Shown here piece after piece: positions 23,601-36,690 of a stretch of DNA of 64,000 nucleotides. A program made the position numbers and the translations under genes. The notes below the pieces were generated by a model that saw only the letters and a program-made list of their open reading frames with translations, searched no databases and was not told the DNA's origin. Within the stretch, counting starts at the first letter, position 1, and each line of letters starts with the position of its first letter. Location: the NCBI GenBank assembly GCA_023055505.1, contig JALIRH010000074.1:591001-655000 (forward strand). Reading direction: 5' to 3'. This DNA is from Callipepla californica brunnescens. Its lineage: Eukaryota > Chordata > Aves > Galliformes > Odontophoridae.

Positions 23601-26600
23601 GAATCCTGTATATTTTCTTTAGTAATCATTTTTTGTGTTCACCCAAGCAGTCTTGCATGCTGGCAAAAGGAAGGCAGTGAAGGACAGGTATCTATGGTGA
23701 GAGACGTTCACCAGTGTAACTAAGAATATATTTTACCCTCTATAAGAACAAACTGTCCTAACTTTCCTGATTGTCTTCAACACTATACAGCAAAATTCCT
23801 ACCTGGTATCTAGTTCTCTCTGACATCAGCAGCGCATGAGTCTCAGTCTTGAAAACTTTTTCAGTGATATAATAACTCGCTTTCAGATAGGATATCTATA
23901 TGCAAGCAGTGTACCAATGTGTTAATACTCTCTGGAAGACAACACTTTGGGGAATTTGTTCATTTACTTGATGCCTCTGGGTGCATCACATATCATTTGG
24001 GTGCCTTGTGTGTTCTGGCAGTGGGATATAAACTTATGAAAAAAATTCAGCTGTGAGAGCAGCCTTTGTTACTTTACCTCCATGAATCACTGAAAGGAAA
24101 TGTGCAAAGGATGATACAAGCCTGATTGTAAAGAAGATACTGAAGAGATTTTGGGTTGCTAAGGCTGTAGAGGTGAATTGTTCTGTCACAGTGCTTTCTG
24201 TGAGGAAGTCACATTGTGCAACATGTATGCAGCCATTGTTACGATATATATTTGTGATTATCCAGAGTTAGATTGGTGCAGCTGATTTAGGGATTCATCA
24301 AAATGAGCTTGTGCCTTCCATGAAGGTGAACTTTGACTTGTACAAAGTGCAATAAAGTTGAGCAATCTTCGGTATTATGCTCTTCAGAATTTTACAGTGA
24401 ATGAGCTACATGTCATTGATTATTTACGGAGCACTCCACACCGTAGTAATTTCAGAGTAATATCAAGATATATGTATCCTGAAGCTTGTTGGAATAGAAA
24501 AAATGTTGCCAGTGATATTTTGTAAAATAAGTACAGTATAAAGGTCATTGTGGGGAGATGTGAAATTACAGGATATCTTGGCCATGAAATTCAGTTGAAA
24601 TAAGTCCAGGAATTATTAATCTGTCCTTAGAGTGAAATGATGCATTGGCAAATCTGCAGTGAACTGAATTTCACTTAGGTTTTTGTTTTAAGTGGAAAGC
24701 TGAAGGGAAGAGAAACCTCAGCTGCACAAGGATTTTCGATTTCACCATGTTCCCACAGAAGGAACTGCAGTTTTGACAGGGCTTCAGTTTCAACTGGCAG
24801 CGTGTCCCATAAGAGATTTTTTCCTCTCCTTTCTTATACAAAGACAGTGTTTAGTATTGTATCTCTGTGTGTTTGCCTGAAGCAATCTAAGGTACTATGG
24901 CTTTTCTAATACCAATTCACATTTGATTTTCATATTATGGCTGTTCAAGGTTTCCAGTAGTGTTTTAGTTTTAATTTGGCAGAAATTAATAAGTATAAGG
25001 AGAAAGATATCATACATCAGCACCGTACAGCGTATTGTCACACTCCCTAATTCATTAGACAATAAGAATAATCTACCACTTCCAATTTAGATTCAGTAAA
25101 ATAAACACATGTATATTAATGATTTTAAAATATTTCTGTTCAGTCAAGCATGTCTTCTTTATGCAGAATAGCATCAGATCAATAATTAGTTGCCATGCAT
25201 TTTAATAACAGGAGTTTTTGCTTAAGATTGTTTTTCATAATTTTGCATTTATGTTTGACAAGTTCAGGAACTTGTCTTATTTGAAAGAGAAAATATTAAT
25301 GCAGAAATTACTTCTCATTGTATTATTGCTTGCCAAATCTAATATGTAAATACCCAGTAGAACTCATGCTTATGTTAATGGGGAGAGGATCATAGAAATC
25401 TTGTAGACAGAGTCTATTTGTCCCACTTTGTTCCACATATTAGTATTCTCTATGGTACTTAATTATTCAGTGTTTTAATTTTAAATTAAAAATAAATACT
25501 GTACATGAATGATAATTTGAGTGAAATGATAGGAAAACATTGTCACAATGAAATACGAGATAGGTTCCTTTATGGCGTGCTTCTGGTCAAAAAGAGTTTC
25601 ATAAAGAACTTCTTCCTGTATTTCCTAAATTTAACTCTCTGCCATTGTTGCAGATCTAAAGAGTACGTATCAGTGACTGGTTATAATGAAGAAAAAAAAA
25701 AGCCAGCTGAACTGTTGTATAGCCAAAGGCATAGCGAACTTATTATTTTATACTGGATTTATTACTTCTGTGCACATTTTGCAGAGTATGAAGATTGTCA
25801 CCTTTAGTTAGAAAATTCATACCTGGCATAAGAAGTAGATTTTACATATGGAGTTTTTTCTGTGCTAGTGGCTTCTCAAAATAATTCATTAACGACACTC
25901 TTAGAGGTAACAATTTTGCCCGGATTTGGCTCTGAGAAGAATGTTATGGCTCCAATGATATACCAATCTGAAATGAAAGAAAGCTTCTATCTCCCACACA
26001 GAAACGGCTTCAGAAATGACCTTCCTCTGGAACAAGTTTTGTTTCTTTTTTTCTTCATTTGTTCTAAACACAGAAATCAGTGACAGAAACAATTTAGCAG
26101 GGAAATCAAGATGCTATTGCTATGTGAGAGACCTGAACATCGAGTGGCTCCTCTAATTTGATGCCAGGATGGAAAATAAACTTATACATAGGAATAAGGA
26201 GCCAGAAGCACCTTCCATTCCTATGCACTTCTGACATTTTGACTCGTTTCAGAGTGGGAACTGATACTGCTCACTACCATTAGGTTATTGCACTGTTATA
26301 ACTCTCCCAATCATGCTTTTGCAACTTCAGTGACAGAAATGCAATATGATCTAAGTCACAAAGTCCTTCTCTTTTTTTCATACTGATACAATGAGAGAAG
26401 CATTACCTTTTCCATAGCTGTTTACGAGAACCTTGTCATAGAAATAACCCTAGAACTGGGAAAGAATTTCTGTGTCACCAGCTGTGAATTTAGAAGCTCA
26501 ATCCAGGGGCTGGCTCCTTTTTGGATTTACTACATTCTTAAGGTGGTATTTGTTACATAGCCACAACACAGAGCTGCAGGTAATGATCTTTAGATTAAAC

Positions 26601-27289
26601 CTCTTGCTTCCTTCCTACCCATGACTGCTAACCTATGCTCAATTTGTAAGGACCAGTAGCAAAACCTCTTTCACAAATCTCATCTCCCTTTCTCACTCCA
26701 GGTACCTGATGTCACTGGCAGGCTCCACCTGGATGCAGGTATTCCATGATCAAGGACTTCCTTCTTTCCCAGCTCAGTTCTGAGATGGTTCTTCTAAAAG
26801 CTCTCTGTTTTCCTTCTTGATTATGAGTGAGGATAGTTTTATTTGCACTCTTAAAAATCGGAGGAATTGCTTCCACTCCATGAGAGCATTTGCCTTGCTG
26901 TAGTTGATTTTTCTTGCTTTCCTCCCAAGCAGGGAGCTGCTGTAGCTTGGACCTGGGCTGAGCTGTGGTGCAGTTGCTTTCCACCTCATTCCCCTTAACA
27001 CATTCCACTTCAACCACATTTTAAAACTCACAAGCTTGTTACGTGCTTTTGTGCTTGTTGCATTTATTTTGGGGAGTTTGGAAGAGGCTCTCAGCTCCAG
27101 CAATACATAAACCGTGTAAAATTACACATTGTTATTGATAACAGTTCAAGTAAAAGTCTGATTGTTGCATTGTTAATTCACAATGGAAACAAGCAGGAAG
27201 TGCAGTCCCCTGTTGTTACTGGTGCTCAAATCGTATAATCCTGTACTTTTATATTAAGCTCCATTATACGAGTGGCTGGATTTTATTCC
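23601..27289. other. Intergenic stretch
   Basis: No gene recognised. Around 25080-25390 an AT-rich block has octamer-like and homeodomain-like words (ttttgcat, taattagt, atgcattttaat) and no repeat signature; see findings. Open frames up to 109 residues (26712-27103 minus) are overlapping and unsupported. Confidence 0.5.
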
Positions 27290-27620
27290 CTCAGCCTTAT
27301 TGAAAGGCTGTTTCAGAACATCTCTGCTCTTCTGATTAGAAACTTTCTAATTTCTAGCCTAAACTTATCCCATTTATACTTTCTGCTTTAATAGCAACAT
27401 TAACCTGTAGCACAGAATCTTTTTCTGTCTAAGGTGTTTTCCAGGTTAAACTGTTCATTGACTGCAGCCATTTCCCATCTCTTTCTTGCTATCGTCCCTC
27501 TTCCCTCCTCTCTCAGTTGGTGTTCTTTGCACCCGTTGAAGTTTTTTCTTCTTAAATCTAAGGTGCAGAATTCTTTATGTTATGAATACACGTATATGCG
27601 TTCCTTATGCCATGGTGTTC
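27290..27620 (-). mobile_element. Possible ancient CR1-type LINE remnant, antisense
   Basis: The run 'gaaactttctaatttctagc' followed by 'ctaaacttatcccatttata' resembles the antisense CR1/L3 3' region (cf. 'tccaatctaaacctccc'), as does 'ggttttccaggttaaactg'-type sequence further on. Divergence is high and only the order of landmarks supports the call. A 147-residue plus-strand open frame at 27434-27877 overlaps it and is not treated as a gene. Confidence 0.35.
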
Positions 27621-30329
27621 GCTCTTTGCATTTGGAAATACCTTCCTGGATACATCCTGAAGCTGTTTGCCTTCTCAACTGGTGCACTACACTGACACCC
27701 ACCCTGTACATGGCCATGGGGGAGCATGGGCTGGTGGATTCAGCAGCTACTCTGAGTAAGCTGGGCAGATGCTGGCAGCCTGTGAAGGGTAGGGATGAGC
27801 ATATTATTTTTTTTTTTGTAATAAATCAGCTCTTATCTCTTCACTTTGAGAAAGTATCTGTCAGTTTTAATTGGTAAATTCTAATAGTTTGTAGTCTATA
27901 ATTTAATAATGAAGGGCTGGGAATTCTAAATGAAACAGAAGACAAGAATCAAAGCAAAATCTATGATAGAAAAAAAGAGTTATTGCAAAAAGTTCCATTA
28001 TCCAAGCAGTGTATTTTGCAGTTAATTTTTTTTTTCAGTTCATCATATTTGTCCTTCTGGTTATCTGAAGAAAGGTTCCACTTTCTGTGCCAGTGAACAA
28101 AACAGTTTACTTGAAAGGTTGAAGACTAGACAGTGTATTTTTTTGCCATCTTGTTAATGGAAACCGGGTAATTATTCATACAGGGAAGATACACTTCTTT
28201 ATCTAGAGAATATTTCAATAAAGAAAGATAGAAATAAACCACTTTCCTTAGTAACATATTCCTGTTAACTTAGGTGGTAAATCAGTACCACAGGAGCAAG
28301 GATATAGGACACTCATAATCTTCTCTGATTGTTAAGATAGGAATGGCCCTTCCAGTGGTACAAAAGCAGGGGTATTGCTGCATACTATTATAAGATGCTT
28401 AGAAGTATGATTGGAGCTATGTTTAGTTTGTTAACTAATTCCAACTGCACAGAGAAACTATAATCTGAATTTCCATGGGGGTAGGACTTAGGAATTTAAA
28501 GGAGTTTGAGAAATATGTCATATCGAAGTGAACTGCCCACTTGCATGGGGCTGGAATGGTGAACTTGATATTGGCAGCAGTATCCCACTCATGGTATCAC
28601 ATAAATATTTTATCCTTTAAGCTTCAGTTCCTGAGCATGGAACCTGGTGATGATACTTATCTTCCATGAGATACTAACAGTTATAATCATGCATCATGTG
28701 TACGAATTGCACAGGTGTTCTGGTACACTGTATAAATATGAAAAAGCTACACCAGAATAATTCAGTCATATGCAAACGTGGCTCTGTTCTGACACTGGTA
28801 CTCATACATAATCTGTTGGGATAGATGATTGTGAATAGCCGTACAGAATGGTCTGTAACACTACACACCACAGCAGACACACCAGTTTGGCTGTGCAGGT
28901 GTGGTCTTACTTTTCACATGATGCTTTGGAGCTTAGACCTTAATTTGTCACAGCATTTAATCCTTGGTTTTAACATGTGATAGAGTTCAGTGGTGGATTT
29001 GTATTTAAGCTGAGCTTAAGACAAGTACTTTGACTTTGAGTACAGATGCAATAGGATATTTTTTTCATATATCGCCCAGAAGGATGACTGGCAAATAATT
29101 CATCACCATAAAGCATATCCAATATACCCAATGTTAGGAAAAAAATGAATTGGCATTACGAATAGATGTTTTGGTACTGCATCAGTTTTTCAATGAAACA
29201 AAGTCTGTGCTGCATTTGAGCTATATGACCTTTGTTGTGATACAAAAGCTGGGAATTTGTGGGATTGCGATGTGCTCCAAAAGCTGTAAAGCTCCAGAAA
29301 TTCGAGCCTTTCTAAGGATGGCTGTATTCATAGAAAGGGTTTTGCAAATGTGCAGTCTCATGGTTTAACTTGAAGGTTTGACAAGTGTATATTTTAGACA
29401 GTTGTTTTTCCTTTAGTCAACAAAAACCCCATCAGACCCCACAATATACTCTTATGCTCAGAACCTTACAAAGTCAAAATTGCTATGGAGAAGGGGGTGG
29501 ATTGCTATATTCTCTATGCAGTTTCAATTAAAAAGCCTGATCATCAAATGAACTTGCTCTTTGGGCATTGCAGCAGGTCCCAAATTGTCATTCACTGGCT
29601 AATTATACAGTCTGTGGCGCTGGTGATTAGGGAGAAGAAAATAAAGGCTGAGTTTGACTGCAGATCTGAAAGTGAGCTTTCAAAGGTGACTATTAGTGAA
29701 ACCCTCTTTTGACTTGCAAAGTTGATACTGAGTTAGAGAAAGATTAAATCTGGATCCAGGAGTCTTGTTTTGATTGAGAGACATTTCCAGCTGCAGCTAC
29801 ACTTTGCATGGTTACATTTTAGCCCAATCAATATGCATAGCAGGTGGGTCATGCAGAGTCCACAGTATCAACTGCTCACAGGGTTAGAAGTTTGCTTTCC
29901 AATCAGACATGCACGTTAGGCTTCAGTAAATCTACTGTACTGAATCTGTGAAGCAACGCTTTTCAAATACAAGGCACTATTGAAGTAAGTAAGGATAAAG
30001 AAATTGCGTTGTGCTGTATAATGGGTAATAACAAATTTTGGCAATGCTTTAGAATAAATGTTCTTCTGATATTGTTCTGTTACAGATATTTCTACTGAAA
30101 GAAAATTCTGTAACTTCAAAACGGCAGCCTTCCAGAAATGGAAATACATTTATCAACAGGAAGGCTAAGGTCCAAAACTGCAAAGGTAAGATTTAATGTC
30201 AGTTTAGATGTTGGAAAAGAAAATAAAATATGTGGTAGGGAACTTTAACAATCAAGACTAGGTGATAGCAAAGAGAGTAATAGTGCGATTGGCTAAAAGG
30301 GGATGAGTTGGACGACAGCATAGATGATT
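27621..30329. other. Intergenic stretch
   Basis: AT-rich DNA with T runs near 27808 and 28027. No gene, RNA gene or dated repeat recognised. Confidence 0.5.
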
Positions 30330-31420
30330 TCCAAAAATTTGATGATTTTTTGTGCGTCAGGGTTCAATTTGGACAATAACTGAACTTGAATGGGAAAAGA
30401 TTGGCCTTATGGAAGAATGGAAATGATGCAAAAATCAAGGAGCTGTTTATTGGGATTTGTGTCACAGTAGTTTGAAGGAACTGACATTTGAAACTGCATT
30501 CGTACTTGTAGGATATTTTGGAATATGTTCAAGTAGGAGTGGTACGAGAAATTTCAGACACAATTCCTATATTTAAAACAGAAAAAACTGTGATTTAGTT
30601 TGGAGTAGGTCTATCAGCGTGACATCAGTAATATGCAAGGCTTTTGGAAAGAAGAGCAACAGAAAACACAGCAAATGGAAGAAGTGGGATAACACACAGT
30701 ATCGGTTTACTGAAAGCAGATTTACTGGATTATCTTGATAATCTTTCTTTAGATTATCCTGATCTTTTTAGACAAATAACGTAGCAATAGATGTGATGTA
30801 TATCCACTGTGAGAGAAGCATCTGACACAGAGCTATATGGAGAATCATTTGACTGGAAAAAATGAAGATTATACCCAGAATTGTAAAATGGGTAGGAACT
30901 GGCTAAAGGAGATAACTGATGATGCTGAAAGAAGAAATACTGGGTTAGAGGGAGATAAAAATGGGAGTTTCTGAAGTCACATTCTGGGGACCTATATCCC
31001 TTCATATTTTCATTAATCAGCTAGGCACAAAAAGAATAAGGTTCTGCTAGAGGAAAGTGCTGATGGCTTAAGTTGGGAGGGAGTTGTCAATAGCAAGGAG
31101 GCTCAGACCATACAAACGCAATATCCTCGAGGACTGGGGAAATATAAATGGGATTACATTCAACAGGTCAAGTAGCAAGGTCATGTAGCTGAGACTAATG
31201 ACAGTTTCTAATATAAGGTAAGGCTTGTCAGTTGGACTGATACAGAAGAACTGGGCATATATTCTGGCACTATTTCAAAAGAAGCATTTCCAGAACTGCA
31301 GAAGGCTTTGATAAGACTTTCCCAGGAATGTGGTGAGCAACTTTGGCCACTGGTGTTTGAAAGAAATTCAGCAGAGGAAAGCTGAATAATTTGATGGGGG
31401 AATCGATGTTGTGCCATAAC
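30330..31420 (+). mobile_element. Ancient CR1/L3-type LINE: decayed reverse-transcriptase region
   Basis: Translation in shifting frames recovers ordered reverse-transcriptase landmarks of the CR1/L3 clade. At 30790-30830 DVMYIHCERSI then a stop then H corresponds to the palm block usually DVVYLDFSKAFD. At about 30995-31030 GPISLHIFINQL corresponds to the GPLLFNIFINDL block. At about 31131-31190 the residues DWGNINGITFNRSSSKVM correspond to the W..MKFN..KCKVM block. Catalytic aspartates are lost and stops are present, so the element is dead. The ends are uncertain. It is much older than the CR1 tails elsewhere in the window. Confidence 0.75.
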
Positions 31421-34400
31421 ATTCTGAGGGCTTCAAAGAAACAGCCATTAACATGACAGGAGTGAAGAGGAACATTTTAAGCTTTGACAATATTGATATA
31501 AACAACTAACAGTAAACCACTCATCAGTAATTTTACCTTGTATTTTAGCAAAGAGTTTCTAATGTAAGATATGGGCTTCTGGAAAAGCATATAGCAGGAG
31601 CTGTGGGGAAAACCACTCTTAGATGTGGAAATGGGTACATCTGAGGGATTCAGCAATGTATCTTCATGCTGAGCTCTGTAGGTCAGTGGTTTCTGTTCAG
31701 TCATCCTGTACTCATTCATTCTGTTTCTACATTCATACAAAACCATTTCAGCTTTTAATTCTCAAGTCCCCTTAGCTGAAAACCAAGCACTGATGAGCAG
31801 GATGGTGACACTTCCAAAGGTTTAGCAAATTCTGAGACTGGGGGGAGTGTTTTGCCTGTACCCATCTCCTTTGTACTGAGAAGAGAGAAGCAGTCAATTG
31901 TACTCCATAAAGAACTGAAATGGGAAGGCTCATAAATAAGTGGTGCATTTCCTGAAATATTCTGTTGACTAGTCCAAATTTTATCCAGATTAGTTAGCTG
32001 AAAATACTGGTTTCTCAACAACATACTGAACAGTTTCCCTTCCCCTAGCCATTACTTTTTTTTTTTCTGCATTTCTGCTCATATCTCTTCGTTTTCCCTT
32101 ATTCAATTTGTCTAGCAAAAATGAAATAAAAACATGCTGACATTTTCAAAGAAATCAGATACTTCCCATGAAAGTTTTGATGGAAAATTTTCAGAGCGCC
32201 CTGAGGCTCGTGAGCTAGTTACACTGGGGTGTGGCCAGCTAAATCTGCTCCCTAAGTCAGTGGGAGTAATGCCTTAGCCTCTCTTGGACTTTTCAGGTGA
32301 TTTATTTCTGAGAGGGAAGCATCTTTTACAGGAAGCCACGTGCTCTGGGTGGCAGCAACTTTGCTCTCCCAGCAGTTCTGGCTGACCTTGCTGTGAGTGG
32401 TGCGGAAGGCTGAGCTGTGCCTGCCTCCACTCTCCCTTCCCTCCCACTCGCACTGCAGAGGCACATGAGAACTGACCACAGCGTAGCATTAAATGTTTTA
32501 TTTTTAACTTTTGCCAGACAACACATGTATCTGAGGCAAAAAAAAATAAAGAGCCAGAGAATGGGGTATAAGTACTTGTCAATGTCAGACTTGATCACTT
32601 TCAAATAGGGGCTGGATTCTGCAGCTATGCTGTATGCAGCACTCCTTTTTCCTTCAGTGGTGCTCCCAAACCACGACGATGAATGCCTAGAGAGATGGAT
32701 AAAGGCAGACAGACGTAGATACAGACTGACAGAATCAACCCCCAGATGGAGGTTGCCTGAATTTACCAGAAATTAAGATGCTGTACTGCTTAAGAAAGAG
32801 TTCCACGATCTCATTAAGTCTCTTTTATGTCTCCCTTTTTATTTTGTCCTCCACCTTCCTACAGAAAAATACTTTGTGTCATTTCAGATTGAATTAGAGG
32901 AAAATTGCCTATGGACTAAATAAAATGTTTGTATACTTTCCTACTAGCATAGTCCTACACAGAAGGCTTGTGTTTTTTAAAGAGAAGAAAATACATGTCA
33001 TAGCAATGCCATATAATTTAACTCACTCTAGCAAATCAGAACTTCTTAATATTTTCTTTTTAAATAAAAATACCATTTATCATTTTCAAATGAAGCGTTA
33101 GTGGAATCAGCTGATACACAAACTCATGCATAGAAATCTATAAATAAATACAATATATACATAAAAAAATCCTTACTGCGGAGAATGATCAAGCACCTTG
33201 TCAGCAGTACATATTATATTTGTTAATTTGATTCCTGCTAAAAGATCACTTAAGTGAGACCTTATGATTTCTTTCTTTAATGCTTGAGGCTCCTTTCATC
33301 TAAGCAGTGTTTATTACCCTATTTCTGGAAATCAGCATGAGCACAAGATATATTTAATCTGTTCTTTCAATGTGCTTTATTTCTGTGTTTTATTTTATTT
33401 TTAATTCCAGTTTAAGAATTAGTTACTGAGCATTGGTCAATATCAAAAATAACTGAGTTCAAATAGTGAGAACTGAAATAGTAAGGTTTATTATGTGTGT
33501 TTATGATCTATCGGATTGTAGTTTAATTCTAGAGCTGATTTTAATGACAGCAGGAAAAGTATACCCACTGCAAGAGCAATACTGGAACTTGATGACTGAG
33601 TGATGTGATACAGCTTCTACCAGTTTTACTGGTCGCCCAGATGTTTCAAATGGCTGAACTCTTGCCTGTACTACCCTGGTTCCCCACCTGAAAGTGGATG
33701 TAAAGTATTGAACTCTTCAGCTAATTTGAAATCGTGTTCTATGACTAGGCTACTCTCTCATCAAAACTTAAACCCCCAGTAACTGAGATATTCAGGATTT
33801 TGCTCACATTTGCCATCAGCAGGCCGAGAGGAAGGCAGGCTGCAATAAGGCAAACTGCTGTGTTCAGTGTGAGGGCACTGCAGCTAGGACCACCCACGTG
33901 AGCTGTGTGCTGTACGTCCAGCTATGCCATGCAGATACCCTCATTGTCCAGGACTTCCAGCTTCACAATATTAGAGCTGAACTTTTGCAGCTCCGAGTTT
34001 TCCCTAAATCTTATGTGGTGGGAGGTTTTGTCTTTCTCCTAGCGATGTGGGCAAGGACAGAACGCTTCTGAAAATGAATTCTGTGTTGAATTTAACAACT
34101 CTGCATTTGCCTCACCTAGGGTTGTGGCTGGAGATGTATCTAGGAATGAACCATATTGGCTGGAGATCCACAGAATTCCTACCAAGAAGGATGAAACTTT
34201 CTGCCAAGCTACTTCAAGGAGATGGTTGTGGGAATGAGACATTCTTATGAGAATGAACATAATCTGAGAGCAGAGGTGAAATGATACCAAAAGAAGCAGG
34301 TAAGAAAAAGGTATTTTGCTGTTTTAGCCTGTTTATTTACAGAGGTAGGTGGACTACAGCCAGGAGACGACTATGGATCCTTTGGAGAAAGTTCCTAGCC

Positions 34401-36559
34401 ATTCCCCATCAGGCATGTGGGAAAAGCAATGAGATGACTTGTTGAATCTTAGAAACTGAATTGATCTGAAATTCTTTGACAGAACCCAAAACAAATATGA
34501 TTTGCTGGAACCACTAAGTTCAAACATGTTCCTGAATGTCACTGTACCTCACAAGTGTTGCGGATTTGTATGCATTGGTAAACAGAGAGGTAATAAATCT
34601 TTGTACTATTTATTGCTCTGCCAATATGTATCTTGGCAATATTCAAAGATACGCACGCATGCTTATGAATTTTACTTTTCTTTAAAGGAGCCAGTTCCTT
34701 GTAAGAACAATCACAGCTATGACTTCATAGACTCCTCTTTACCTGTCATGCCTACAGAAATCTCAAGAGAATTAGAATTCTCATTAAGTGCTCTGGAAAG
34801 CAGAATTTAATCAAATGTATGCCAAAGCTCACTGTTAAAAAAATGTGCAACCATAAATTGCATTTCTCTGGAAGTTGTTGCGGTTCTACGGTGACCGCTG
34901 AAGTCTTTTTTATTTATCGTACCATGAATACAGAATAGATAAAATTAAATCCTCCATAATCAATGGCTGCAATTTACATGTGTTACTTGTCAAAGTGACT
35001 TTCTCCAGTCCCCAAAAAATGCTATATAATGTGACATCTCACAAGTCTTCAGGAACACCCTAAGATGAATCTGAAAGATAAATATTGCAGTTGTGAGTCT
35101 TTCTGTCATGATTCAAATAATTTTAAAATTGCTAAGATGTATTCTTCTAACAATGTTAAAATTGTTCTAACGCAGGGTAAAATGGTAGTTTTAGTCTCTG
35201 TAATTTTTATAGCAGCTTGTAATTTCCTTGCACTTGTTACATTTCTCAGATCAGGAAAGATTATGGGAGAAAATGTCTTCACTGGGAAGTCTAGCTCTCG
35301 CTCATCTTCCACATAAAGAATATACTGAGTATTTAGAATCAGGGAAGGCTTTAAAAAGTTGTTTGGTACTGTGAATGTCAAACTTGGGCCATTTGTTTAG
35401 GATCAATGCTATTTCTGGACTTTGTTAAAGGGGTAATTATAAGCCTACCTCCTGGTTTCTCCCCAAAACTGCCTTTCACGAGCTCTGATGCTCTCATTTG
35501 TATCTGCTCTGTCTGGGGTCACTCAGCAGTGAGCTGGGAGTTTTTAGAGAGCTGTGAAATGTCAGGGTTAAATACTTTGAATTGGTTTTAAGCCTCTTGG
35601 TTAGAAGAGCTATGATTACCACAGAAGGAATTTTAAGAAATGTTTCAACAGTAAAACACCTCAAAATGCAGGTACCTTAAACGTACTGAGATCTGACAGA
35701 GTGCTGTTGACATGTGTCACTATTGTGAAATGCACTGCACTGAAACTTCGGGCTTATTTGGTGATGTGTACCACAGTGATCCTTTCAGGCTGTCGCTGGG
35801 CTAGGTGCTGCTGTGACTGAAGCTGTGCTGACATGACAAAGGGGAAGAACAGATACTTTCTGGATAAGCTGATGGAGGAGGAGGAACAAGGCTGTCCTCT
35901 GGGCTCTCTCAGAGTCTGAGAGAGGAAGAGGATGAAGTGGTGTTCAGAGAAACCACTGGGAAGTCATTGCACCAAAACACGTTGAATTTGCATCTTGAAA
36001 TATTGTCTACAGATGTTAATGCTGTGCCACACCTGTAGCCACTGCATCAGCACTGCGTTTTTGCTGTGATGAGGATACATTTCAAAGGTGGAGTACTGGT
36101 ATGGGCTTAGGTATGTCATTTTGGCACATATGAAGGATTGTGCACAACAATACTTCTCCATGGTGAATTCAGGGAAGAACCTGAGCATATCAGGCAGGAG
36201 AAGTCCCTCTGGTGACCTGCTGGCACAGAGCGAACATTTTAGCTCAGGTAGACTCTCTGATTGCCATGGGGACTGGGCTGGCCAATCTGTGCCTCTCTCT
36301 GTTAACCTGGGGACAGCCTGGATTTCCAGGGCAGTGAAGAGGTAGCTTTGCTTCATGTCAGTGGTCTGTAGAGAATTTCCTGCACCCCTCTCCCTTCTCA
36401 TATATCCCCATAACTTTCTGGGGCAGTTGCTGGCCTTTTCTCATTCTCTGGCTGCCAAGACTAGCTCCAAGACACAGGACCCTACATTACATGCCTGGAG
36501 AAGGACAAATCTGGCCTGTGCCTTTATACTCTCAACTTTCATGAATGTGGAGTCCTAAC
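31421..36559. other. Intergenic stretch
   Basis: The first few hundred bases may still belong to the old LINE. The remainder is AT-rich (especially 32880-33560) without a recognised gene or repeat. Overlapping frames at 32252-32608 are shadows of each other. Confidence 0.45.
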
Positions 36560-36690
36560 AAACACCTTCATTTTACTAAGATGAAGTGCTGGAGCAATAG
36601 TGCTACAGCACCTTAGAGACCAGCTATATGAGGAACTCAGAGCTGAACCCGGCGTCTTTGTATAAGACCAGGTCTCCCTAACTCTTTCTC
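36560..36690 (-). mobile_element. Possible MIR-like SINE relic, antisense
   Basis: The order 'cattttactaagatgaagtg', then 'gaggaactcagagctgaacc', 'cggcgtctttgtataag' and 'accaggtctccctaactctt' follows the antisense of a tRNA-derived SINE (cf. antisense B-box region 'gaaccc'). Divergence is high. Confidence 0.35.
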
